Assembly (NCBI RefSeq): GCF_041435215.1
Contig: NZ_CP108394.1
Span: forward strand, 6,572,001-6,636,000
Length of the DNA stretch: 64,000 bases
Reading direction: 5' to 3'
Source of the DNA: Streptomyces sp. NBC_01314
Lineage (GTDB): Bacteria; Actinomycetota; Actinomycetes; Streptomycetales; Streptomycetaceae
Shown here one piece after another: positions 33,395 to 40,462 of the stretch. The stretch's first letter is position 1, and each line of letters starts with the position of its first letter. A program made the translations under genes and the position numbers. The notes beneath the pieces were generated by a model. It ran no database searches and was not told the DNA's origin. It saw nothing but the letters and a program-made list of their open reading frames with translations.

Positions 33395-33432
33395 TCAGAG
33401 CCCCCAGTGGTGATCACCACTGGGGGCTCTGA
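33395..33432. terminator. Terminator hairpin after tRNA-Ala
   Basis: A nearly perfect palindrome with arms of about 17 bases (TCAGAGCCCCCAGTGGT) lies 6 bp after the tRNA and before the convergent hypothetical gene. Confidence 0.88.
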
Positions 33433-33439
33433 CGTGTTG

Positions 33440-33865
33440 TCAGGACGGGGTGGCTGCGGTTGTCGCCGGCTCCGTGATCGCGTCGAAGTACGGCCAGCCG
33501 TCCACCTCGACCGTCTGGGCGGACGGGTGGAGGTCCAGGTTCGGGGCGGCGGCGTCCAGGAGGCGGCGGACCGTGCCGGGCTCGTGGAGGTTGAGGTAGG
33601 TGTGGTCGGAAAGGCGGACCAGGGCGCCGGAGTCGAAGTAGCAGTTCGAGACGGTGCGGTCCTCGGACGGGCCGAAGAGCAGGACCAGGCGGCGGCGCCG
33701 GGGGCCCTCCGGGTAGAGGGACAGCTTGAGATGGCAGTGGTCGTCGGCCGCGCGGCGAGGGTCCCTCCCACTTGAGCGAAGTCGGGAGTGGGGGAGTTGG
33801 CGGACGGTCCAGTGCCAGGTGGTGTCGCCCACGACGAGACGGCGTAGACGGTTGTTCTTCGTCAC
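33440..33865 (-). CDS. Small hypothetical protein carrying an in-frame repeat element
   Basis: About 141 residues from the GTG at 33865 (MTKNNRLRRLVVGDTTWHWT); an ATG at 33901 would add 12. It looks like a soluble beta-rich domain (HLKLSLYPEGPRRRRLVLLF; TVSNCYFDSGALVRLSDHTYL; DLHPSAQTVEVDGWPYFDAI). Not recognised. Residues around LPHSRLRSSGRDP are encoded by the dispersed repeat seen in the hrdD leader, so that insert is probably not part of the ancestral protein. It converges with the tRNA gene. Confidence 0.65.
   Translation of the reverse strand: MTKNNRLRRLVVGDTTWHWTVRQLPHSRLRSSGRDPRRAADDHCHLKLSLYPEGPRRRRLVLLFGPSEDRTVSNCYFDSGALVRLSDHTYLNLHEPGTVRRLLDAAAPNLDLHPSAQTVEVDGWPYFDAITEPATTAATPS
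33756..33796 (+). repeat. Dispersed repeat (second copy), inside a coding region
   Basis: The stretch containing GAGCGAAGTCGGGAGTGGGG is the reverse-oriented relative of the element at 5330-5373. It keeps the host gene frame open. Confidence 0.75.
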
Positions 33866-33945
33866 CGGGACACCGTAGGCGGCCAACGCCGTCGCGGGCA
33901 CCGGGATTTACCTGGCCGGGTGCCGGGTGTCGGTTCCTGGTGCGG

Positions 33946-34431
33946 TCAGAGGGGCTTCGCGAAGCACAGGCTCAGTTCGTGGAAGCGGTAGTAGCCGAAC
34001 TTCGCGCAGGGCTCGTAGCCGCTGGAGGTGTAGAGGGCCACGGCCTCGGGCTGCTTGGCGCCGGTTTCGAGGACCATGCGGGTGCGGCCGCCGGCGCGGG
34101 CGTCGGACTCCAGTTCGGCGAGTATGTGGCGGGCCAGACCCAGGCCGCGGGCCTCGGGGGTGACGTACATCCGCTTGATCTCGGCGTCCCCGTCCTGGTA
34201 ATCCTCGTCGTTGGCGTCCTGGGTGCGCCAGCCGCCCGTGGCCAGCGGGCTGCCGTGCTCGTCGTAGGCGATCAGGTACAGCCCCGCCGGCGGTACGAAG
34301 TGCGCCGGGTCCATGTGCGTCGCGTCGCCCTCGTCGCCGTAGCGGGCGCTGTACTCGGCCTGGACCTCGTCGTTCAGCTTGACGGCGTCGGGATGGTCGA
34401 AGGCTACGCGGCGGATAATCATGCCGGACAT
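33946..34431 (-). CDS. GNAT N-acetyltransferase
   Basis: The 161-residue protein shows the GNAT core: AGLYLIAYDEHGSPLATGGWRT (strand 2-4), AEIKRMYVTPEARGLGLARHILAELESDARAGG (acetyl-CoA loop ARGLGL) and RMVLETGAKQPEAVALYTSSGYEP. Both ATG 34431 and ATG 34422 lack a strong ribosome site; the first is used. Substrate unknown. It diverges from the exonuclease III gene across an eight-copy tandem repeat. Confidence 0.85.
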   Translation of the reverse strand: MSGMIIRRVAFDHPDAVKLNDEVQAEYSARYGDEGDATHMDPAHFVPPAGLYLIAYDEHGSPLATGGWRTQDANDEDYQDGDAEIKRMYVTPEARGLGLARHILAELESDARAGGRTRMVLETGAKQPEAVALYTSSGYEPCAKFGYYRFHELSLCFAKPL

Positions 34432-34454
34432 CGTACATCTATGCAATGACTGTC

Positions 34455-34534
34455 CTCCAGAGCCCTCCAGAGCCCTCCAGAGCCCTCCAGAGCCCTCCAG
34501 GACCCTCCCAAGCTCTCCAGAGATCTCCAGAGTC
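34455..34534. repeat. Tandem repeat, 8 x 10 bp
   Basis: Eight exact-length units of CTCCAGAGCC, the first four identical and the rest degenerate, fill the gap between the divergent GNAT and exonuclease genes. The period of 10 is close to one DNA turn, so copies face the same side of the helix. Confidence 0.9.
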
Positions 34535-34597
34535 GGTGCATCCGGCGTGATTGTCGTCGGATCTGGACTCCGTCCAAGGTGCGGGTATCGTGCCCGG

Positions 34598-35401
34598 GTG
34601 CTGACTGTGACCTCTGTGAATGTGAACGGGCTGCGGGCCGCCGCGAAGAAGGGCTTCGTGGAGTGGCTCGCCGGGACCTCGGCGGATGTGGTGTGCCTGC
34701 AGGAGGTGCGGGCCGAGCCGGAGCAGCTGCCGGAGGGGGTGCGGCGGCCCGAGGGGTGGCACGTCGTGCACGCCCCGGCCGCCGCCAAGGGGCGCGCGGG
34801 GGTGTCGCTCTACAGCCGGCGTGAGCCCGACCGGGTCCAGGTCGGCTTCGGGTCGGCCGAGTTCGACGGGAGCGGGCGGTACGTCGAGGTCGATCTCCCC
34901 GGCGTCACCGTGGCCAGCCTCTACCTTCCCTCCGGCGAGGTCGGGACCGAGCGGCAGGACGAGAAGGTCCGCTTCATGGGGGAGTTCCTCGCCTATCTGA
35001 AGGGGCTCCGCGAGCGGGCCGCCGCCGATGGGCGTGAGGTCGTGGTCTGCGGCGACTGGAACATCGCCCACCAGCAGGCCGACCTCAAGAACTGGCGCGG
35101 GAACCAGAAGAGCTCCGGTTTCCTGCCGGAGGAGCGGGCTTGGCTCGGGCAGGTCTTCGACGAGAGTGACGGGGCGTACGTCGATGTTGTGCGCGCCCTG
35201 CATCCCGACGTCGAGGGGCCTTACACCTGGTGGTCGTACCGGGGGCGGGCCTTCGACGCGGATTCAGGTTGGAGGATCGACCTCGCCGTCGCCACTCCGG
35301 GGCTCGCTCAACGTGCCGTCAAGGGCTATGTGGAGCGGGCCGCCAGCCATGCGGAGCGCTGGTCGGACCATGCTCCCGTGACCGTGGTCTTCGACAGGTG
35401 A
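34598..35401 (+). CDS. xth: Exodeoxyribonuclease III (AP endonuclease)
   Basis: The 267-residue repair nuclease of the Xth/EEP superfamily cleaves abasic sites and trims 3' blocks. Motifs: TSVNVNGLRAAAKKGFVEWL, DVVCLQEVRAEPEQLP (metal Glu), GRYVEVDLPGVTVASLYLPSG, VVCGDWNIAHQQADLKNW (Asp/Asn), SGWRIDLAVATP and the C-terminal catalytic ERWSDHAPVTVVF. GTG at 34598 is preferred; the longer frame runs through the tandem repeat and is not family-like. Promoter elements must lie in or beside the 10-bp repeats. Confidence 0.93.
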   Translation: MLTVTSVNVNGLRAAAKKGFVEWLAGTSADVVCLQEVRAEPEQLPEGVRRPEGWHVVHAPAAAKGRAGVSLYSRREPDRVQVGFGSAEFDGSGRYVEVDLPGVTVASLYLPSGEVGTERQDEKVRFMGEFLAYLKGLRERAAADGREVVVCGDWNIAHQQADLKNWRGNQKSSGFLPEERAWLGQVFDESDGAYVDVVRALHPDVEGPYTWWSYRGRAFDADSGWRIDLAVATPGLAQRAVKGYVERAASHAERWSDHAPVTVVFDR

Positions 35402-35674
35402 CGCGCTTCGAGAGGTAGTACGGCCTGGCCAGTCGGGCCTGGCCGCGGCCGGCGACCTCCGGTTGGGCGCGCGACTGGGCCTGGCGGTCGTGGGGGATCA
35501 GTGGCGAGGGCTACGCCGTCGACGCCGCTCCTTGGCGATGTCGGCCATGCCCCGGGCTGGTCACACAGCGGCCCAGCCTTCTCGATCTCGCTCTCGGATG
35601 TCGAATCAACATCCTCATACAGGGAAGTGGGGCTGAGCGCCCCCGATGGGGTGAATGTCACAGCCCGCCGCTTT

Positions 35675-36334
35675 CTACGACTGCTGGCGCAACCGCCGGT
35701 CCAGCGCCAGTGACAGTTCTGCCTCCGCCACGCTCTTCGCCAAGGGGCGGAGGCGGTGGAGGTCTTCAGGGGTGCGGCCCGGCTGGGTGAGGACGAGGTC
35801 GGTGAAGAGGGTGGCTAGGGCTTCGGCGTGTTCGCGTACGCGGCGACCGGCGGCGAGGACATCGGCGAGGGGGACGCCCTCGCGGACCAGGGCCGCCGAG
35901 ACGTCGAGGAGACGGCGGCTGATGTGGACGATCTCGCCGCCGTCGGTGGCGAGGTAGCCGAGTTCGAGGGCGGCGGCGAGGTTCTCCGAGGTCGCCTGGT
36001 CGCCGAAGTGGTCGGCGAGTTCCTCGGGGGAGAGGCGGACCGGGACCTCCTCGGTGGGGTCCCCGAGGCCCAGCAGTTCGCCCACGTCGCGACCCTGGTC
36101 GAAGGCCTCCGCCAGCTCGGCTATGCCGCTGAGCGTGTGGCCGCGCTCCAGCAGTGCCGAGATCGTGCGCAGCCGGGCCAGGTGTGTGCCGTCGTACCAG
36201 GCGATACGGCCCTCGCGGCGGGGCGGCGGGATCAGTTTGCGCTCCCGGTAGAAGCGCAGGGTGCGTACGGTGATGCCGGCCTCTCCGGCCAGCTCCTCCA
36301 TGCGGTACTCGCGTCGCTCGCCGTCTTCTGCCAC
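35675..36334 (-). CDS. MerR-family transcriptional regulator
   Basis: The 219-residue protein has the MerR winged helix (YRMEELAGEAGITVRTLRFYRERKLIPPPRREGRIAWYDGTHLARLRTISALLERGHTLSGIAELAEAF). It has a larger helical effector domain than metal-sensing MerR proteins and no conserved Cys cluster, so it probably senses an organic ligand. It is divergent from the monooxygenase-hydrolase-SDR operon, and a 20-bp palindrome lies in the shared region. It may activate that operon; inference from context. Confidence 0.9.
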   Translation of the reverse strand: MAEDGERREYRMEELAGEAGITVRTLRFYRERKLIPPPRREGRIAWYDGTHLARLRTISALLERGHTLSGIAELAEAFDQGRDVGELLGLGDPTEEVPVRLSPEELADHFGDQATSENLAAALELGYLATDGGEIVHISRRLLDVSAALVREGVPLADVLAAGRRVREHAEALATLFTDLVLTQPGRTPEDLHRLRPLAKSVAEAELSLALDRRLRQQS

Positions 36335-36417
36335 GCGCGCAGCCTATGTCGTACCGCTGGTAACTCCAGAGGGCCCGACCCCTACCCATCGGTACGGTCC
36401 TGCCCTACGCTCCCACT

Positions 36418-36437
36418 GCGCCAGTGATTACTGGCGC
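36418..36437. promoter_or_regulatory. 20-bp palindromic operator candidate (MerR)
   Basis: GCGCCAGT-GATT-ACTGGCGC is a perfect dyad, 54 bp upstream of the monooxygenase start and 84 bp from merR. MerR proteins bind dyads between -35 and -10 elements. Confidence 0.7.
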
Positions 36438-36490
36438 GGACGTGGGGTGCGAACGCGGTGTGCGCACGCGATGAGGCGTGGAGGTACCGG

Positions 36491-38065
36491 ATGGCCGAGC
36501 AGGGGCAGGCGCGGCGGGAACAAGGGCCGCATGTGCGGGTGGCGGTGGTCGGGTCCGGGTTCGGCGGGCTCGGGGCGGCCGTGCGGCTGCGGCGCGAGGG
36601 GATCACCGACTTCGTCGTCCTGGAGCGGGCCGGTTCCGTCGGCGGCACCTGGCGGGACAACGACTACCCGGGGTGCGCCTGTGACGTGCCGTCCCACCTG
36701 TACTCGTTCTCGTTCGCGACCGACTACGCGTGGCCGCGCGCCTTCTCCGGGCAGGAGCACATCCGGGCCTATCTGGAGCATGTGACGGATGTCTTCGGGC
36801 TGCGGTCTCATATTCGCTTCGACTCCGAGGTGCTGAGGATGGCCTGGAACGGGGAGCGGTTGTGCTGGGAGATGGAGACCAGCAGTGGGCCGCTGTCCGC
36901 CGACTTCGTCGTATCCGCCACCGGGCCGCTCTCCGATCCGAGGATTCCCACCGAGGCCGAGCTGCCGGGGCTCGGCTCGTTCCCCGGCAAGGTCTTCCAC
37001 TCCGCTCGCTGGGACCACGGCTACGACCTGCGCGGCAAGCGGGTCGCGATGATCGGTACGGGGGCCTCCGCGGCCCAGATCGTGCCGGCGATCCAGCCCG
37101 AGGTGGGCCGGCTGACCCTCTTCCAGCGGACCCCGCCGTGGGTGCTGCCGCGGGTCGACCGGGGCATCGGCGGCGTCGAGCGGTGGCTGCACCGGCAGCT
37201 GCCCTTCACCGCGCAGGCCCGGCGCGGACTGCTGTGGGGCATGCGGGAGTTGCAGGTGCAGGCCTTCACCAAGCGGCCCAAGGTGCTGGGCGTGGTGGAG
37301 GGGGTGGCGAAGCGGAACCTGGCCCGGACCGTCAAGGACCCGGAGCTGCGCGCCCGGCTCACCCCCGACTACCGCATCGGCTGCAAGCGCATCCTGCTGT
37401 CCAACACCTACTATCCGGCGCTCACCCGGCCGAACGTCGACGTGGTCGCCTCCGGGCTGGCCAAGGTCGACGGCTCCACGCTCGTCGCCGCCGACGGGTC
37501 CGCCGCCGAGGTCGACGCGATCGTCTTCGGCACCGGGTTCCACGTCACCGACATGCCCATCGCCGACCGGGTCGTGGGCGCCGACGGCCGGACCCTCGCC
37601 GAGGCCTGGGCGGACGGCGGGATGCGGTCGCTGCGCGGGGCGTCGGCCGCAGGGTTCCCGAACTGGATGACGATCATCGGGCCCAACACGGGCCTCGGGA
37701 ACTCCAGCATGATCCTGATGATCGAGTCACAGCTCAACTACATGGCGGACTTCGTACGGCAGTTGGACGTGCTGGGCGGCCGGGTCGCCCTGGACGCCCG
37801 GCCCGCCGCCGTGGCGGCCTGGAACCAGCGGGTCCAGAAGCGCATGGAACGCACGGTCTGGAACACGGGTGGCTGCACGAGCTGGTATCTCGACGCGAAC
37901 GGCCGCAACACGACGGTCTGGCCGGGCACGACGACCGAGTTCCGGGGCGCGACCCGGCGGGTCGATCTGAGCGAGTACGCGGTGCTGCGGGCGGCTCGGC
38001 AGGGTACGGAGAACGAGGAGACGCCCAGGAAGGGCGACACGGTGAAGGTGGAGGCCGGAGCGTGA
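36491..38065 (+). CDS. Flavoprotein monooxygenase, Baeyer-Villiger type I-like
   Basis: The 524-residue protein binds FAD at VAVVGSGFGGLGAAVRLRREG and NADPH at VAMIGTGASAAQIVPAI. Between them FPGKVFHSARWDHG fits the type I BVMO fingerprint FxGxxxHxxxW(P/D). GTWRDNDYPGCACDVPSHLYSFSF near residue 60 is also typical. It should convert a ketone or aldehyde to an ester, or oxidise a heteroatom. ATG at 36491 follows GGAGG. Its stop overlaps the hydrolase start (GTGA), placing the hydrolase to act on an ester product. Confidence 0.9.
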   Translation: MAEQGQARREQGPHVRVAVVGSGFGGLGAAVRLRREGITDFVVLERAGSVGGTWRDNDYPGCACDVPSHLYSFSFATDYAWPRAFSGQEHIRAYLEHVTDVFGLRSHIRFDSEVLRMAWNGERLCWEMETSSGPLSADFVVSATGPLSDPRIPTEAELPGLGSFPGKVFHSARWDHGYDLRGKRVAMIGTGASAAQIVPAIQPEVGRLTLFQRTPPWVLPRVDRGIGGVERWLHRQLPFTAQARRGLLWGMRELQVQAFTKRPKVLGVVEGVAKRNLARTVKDPELRARLTPDYRIGCKRILLSNTYYPALTRPNVDVVASGLAKVDGSTLVAADGSAAEVDAIVFGTGFHVTDMPIADRVVGADGRTLAEAWADGGMRSLRGASAAGFPNWMTIIGPNTGLGNSSMILMIESQLNYMADFVRQLDVLGGRVALDARPAAVAAWNQRVQKRMERTVWNTGGCTSWYLDANGRNTTVWPGTTTEFRGATRRVDLSEYAVLRAARQGTENEETPRKGDTVKVEAGA

Positions 38066-39009
38066 CCCGACTGACCCATGTGAAGAACGGGCCCTACGCG
38101 CCCCCCGTCGCCGCGAGGGAGTTGGCGGCCGTGTCCGCCGACGGGGCACGGCTGCACGTCGAGGTCCATGGACCCGAGGGTGCGCCCGCGGTGGTGCTGG
38201 TGCACGGCTGGACGTGTTCGACGGCGTACTGGGCGGCGCAGGTCCGGGACCTCGCCGTCGACCACCGGGTCGTCGTCTATGACCAGCGCGGCCACGGCCG
38301 CAGTCCCGCCTCCGCCGTGTGCAGCGCGGACGCCCTCGCCGACGATCTGGAGGCGGTGCTCGCGGCGGCGCTCGCGCCGGGCGAGAAGGCGGTGCTGGCC
38401 GGGCACTCCATGGGCGGGATGACGCTGATGGCGGCCGCCGGACGGCCGGGCTTCCGGGAGCACGCGGCGGCGGTCCTGCTGTGCAGCACGGGCAGTTCGA
38501 AGCTGGTCGCCGAGTCGCTGGTCGTGCCGATGCGGCCGGGGCGGGTGCGCACCTGGCTCACCCGGCAGGTCCTCGGCTCGCGGGCGCCGCTCGGGCCGGT
38601 CACGCCGGTCTCCCGACGGATCCTCAAGTACGCGACGATGGGCCCCGGTTCGTCGCCGGTGATGGTCGAGGCGTGCGCGCGGATCGTGCACGCCTGCCCG
38701 GCCAGGGTGCGGCACGCCTGGTCGCACGTCCTCGCCTCGCTCGATCTCGACCACGGCGTAGGGGAGTTGACGGTACCGACGGCCGTGGTCGTGGGCACGG
38801 CGGACCGGATGACCCCGCCCGTGCACGCGCGGGCGCTGGCCGCCGCGCTGCCCGACTGCGTGGGCGTGAGCGAGCTGACCGGGGTCGGACACATGGCGCC
38901 GGTGGAGGCGCCGGAGGCGGTCACCGCCCGGATACGCGGGCTCGTGACGACGTACGCGACGACGTGTGCGACGACCGAGCGGGACGAGTTGGAAGAGGCG
39001 GGCGCATGA
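38062..39009 (+). CDS. Alpha/beta hydrolase (esterase/lactonase candidate)
   Basis: The 315-residue protein has oxyanion motif VLVHGWTCSTAYW, nucleophile elbow AVLAGHSMGGMTLMAA (Ser of GHSMG), acid Asp in VVVGTADRMTPPVHARALA and catalytic His in LTGVGHMAPVEAPEAV. A lid region lies between. GTG at 38062 overlaps the previous stop by four bases, and the SDR start overlaps its own stop, so the three genes are translationally coupled. In context it would hydrolyse the ester or lactone made by the monooxygenase. Confidence 0.9.
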   Translation: MTRLTHVKNGPYAPPVAARELAAVSADGARLHVEVHGPEGAPAVVLVHGWTCSTAYWAAQVRDLAVDHRVVVYDQRGHGRSPASAVCSADALADDLEAVLAAALAPGEKAVLAGHSMGGMTLMAAAGRPGFREHAAAVLLCSTGSSKLVAESLVVPMRPGRVRTWLTRQVLGSRAPLGPVTPVSRRILKYATMGPGSSPVMVEACARIVHACPARVRHAWSHVLASLDLDHGVGELTVPTAVVVGTADRMTPPVHARALAAALPDCVGVSELTGVGHMAPVEAPEAVTARIRGLVTTYATTCATTERDELEEAGA

Positions 39010-39902
39010 GCAACGGCAGCACCTTGGAGGGGCGGGTCGCGGTCGTCACCGGGGCCGCGCGGGGCGTCGGGGAACTCCTCGCGCGCAAGCTCTCGGTGCG
39101 TGGGGTGAAGGTCGCGCTCGTCGGCCTCGAACCGGACGAGCTGAAGCGGGCGTCGGAACGGCTGTACGGGGACAGCGAGTTCTGGCACGCCGACGTCACC
39201 GACCACGAGGCCATGGCGCGGGTCGCGGCGGAGGTGAAGGAGCGGTTCGGGCGGGTCGACATCGTCGTCGCCAACGCGGGCGTCGCGAACAGCGGGCCCT
39301 TCGTCGACTCCGACCCGGAGTCCTGGCGGCGGGTCATCGAGGTCAACCTCGTCGGATCGGCCGTCACCGGGCGGGCGTTCCTGCCGGCGCTGATCGAGAG
39401 CCGGGGCTATCTGCTGCAGATCGCCTCGCTCGCCGCGATCACTCCGGCGCCGATGATGACGGCGTACTGCGCGTCCAAGGCGGGCGTCGAGGCGTACGCG
39501 CACTGTCTGCGTGCCGAGGTTGCGCACCAGGGGGTGGGTGTCGGCGTCGGGTATCTGTCCTGGACCGACACGGACATGGTGCGTGGCGCCGACAAGGACG
39601 AGGCGCTGCGGGAGTTGCGGGAGCGGCTGCCGTGGCCGGCCGGGAAGACGTATCCGCTGGGGCCGGCCGTGGACCGGCTCGTCGCCGGGATCGAACGGCG
39701 GTCCAGCCATGTGTACGGGCAGTGGTGGCTGCGGGGGATGCAGGGCGTACGCGGGTATCTCCCCGGGCTCATAGGGACGTTCGCGCCGCGCGAGGTGCGG
39801 CGGATGGAGCCGCGGCTGCGTGGGGTGGCCAAGGGGCTGGTGGGGGCCGGTGGGGCCGCGGACGAGCGGACGCGGGGGGTCGGGGAGCCGGACCCCCGAT
39901 GA
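39006..39902 (+). CDS. Short-chain dehydrogenase/reductase (SDR)
   Basis: The 298-residue oxidoreductase has the classical SDR signature: TGAARGVGELLARKL (TGxxxGxG), VVANAGVANSGPF (NAG), catalytic Ser in LQIASLAAITPAP and YCASK with active-site Tyr and Lys. The C-terminus is longer than usual by about 40 residues and Arg/Gly-rich. It probably interconverts an alcohol and a ketone, supplying the monooxygenase substrate or handling the released alcohol. It is the last gene of the operon. Confidence 0.92.
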   Translation: MSNGSTLEGRVAVVTGAARGVGELLARKLSVRGVKVALVGLEPDELKRASERLYGDSEFWHADVTDHEAMARVAAEVKERFGRVDIVVANAGVANSGPFVDSDPESWRRVIEVNLVGSAVTGRAFLPALIESRGYLLQIASLAAITPAPMMTAYCASKAGVEAYAHCLRAEVAHQGVGVGVGYLSWTDTDMVRGADKDEALRELRERLPWPAGKTYPLGPAVDRLVAGIERRSSHVYGQWWLRGMQGVRGYLPGLIGTFAPREVRRMEPRLRGVAKGLVGAGGAADERTRGVGEPDPR

Positions 39903-40003
39903 CCGAGGGTTACCGAGTGTCACTGATCGAAATGCGTTGAATGTCCGCCCGTGTTTGTCTGGTCGAGGCCCGATCCCCTCACCCACTACGGGAGTGAAAC
40001 CAC

Positions 40004-40312
40004 ATGGGCATGAAGGACCAGTTCCAGGACAAGGCCGAGCGGCTCAAGCAGCAGGCCAAGCAGAAGGCCGGGCAGTCGCCGGAGGAGCGTGAGCGGGCTC
40101 AGCGGCCCGGTGAGCGTGAGCAGCCCGGGCGTGAGCACGGGCAGCCGCAGCGTGAGCGTCAGCCGCAGCGCGAGCACGGGCAGCAGCAGCCGCAGCGTGA
40201 GCGGCAGGCGCAGCGTGCGCACGGGCAGCCGGAGCGTGGTGCGCAGCGGCGGGACGAGGAGTCCGAGCGGCTGGTGCGGGACGAGGAAGACCGGTTCCGG
40301 CAGGACGTGTAG
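40004..40312 (+). CDS. Low-complexity hydrophilic Gln/Arg/Glu-rich protein
   Basis: The 102-residue protein begins MGMKDQFQDKAERLKQQAKQ, reminiscent of CsbD-like or Streptomyces small hydrophilic stress proteins. Then come repeats of the GQPQRERQPQREH type, and it ends EEDRFRQDV. It is almost certainly disordered or a single charged helix. The DNA is itself repetitive (GCAGCCGCAGCGTGAGCG units). A well-formed terminator follows, supporting real expression. Function unknown. Confidence 0.75.
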   Translation: MGMKDQFQDKAERLKQQAKQKAGQSPEERERAQRPGEREQPGREHGQPQRERQPQREHGQQQPQRERQAQRAHGQPERGAQRRDEESERLVRDEEDRFRQDV

Positions 40313-40344
40313 CCGCCGGACTTGGCTTCGGCCACGCGGAACGT

Positions 40345-40387
40345 GGGGCGCCCTCCCTTTTGGGGAGGGCGCCCTGCGTTTTTTGTT
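40345..40387 (+). terminator. Intrinsic terminator with T-run
   Basis: Twelve-base arms (GGGCGCCCTCCC and complement) with a T-rich loop are followed by TGCGTTTTTTG. This is a canonical rho-independent terminator for the hydrophilic protein gene. Confidence 0.9.
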
Positions 40388-40412
40388 CGTCCGCGGGGGT
40401 GCGTTGTCGTTG

Positions 40413-40461
40413 TCGGGTGCGGGCTCGTTGTGGCTGGTCGCGCAGTTCCCCGCGCCCCTTT
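40413..40461. repeat. Dispersed Streptomyces intergenic repeat (copy 2)
   Basis: GGCTGGTCGCGCAGTTCCCC and GCGCCCC are the complement of the 2254-2284 element. The preceding GTCGGGTGCGGGC is shared with the copy at 60579. Confidence 0.65.
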
Positions 40462-40462
40462 G

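Noticed and set aside
33316..33432. tRNA-Ala as an integration site
   Set aside because: The tRNA is complete, followed by its own terminator, and there is no duplicated 3' end or integrase nearby.
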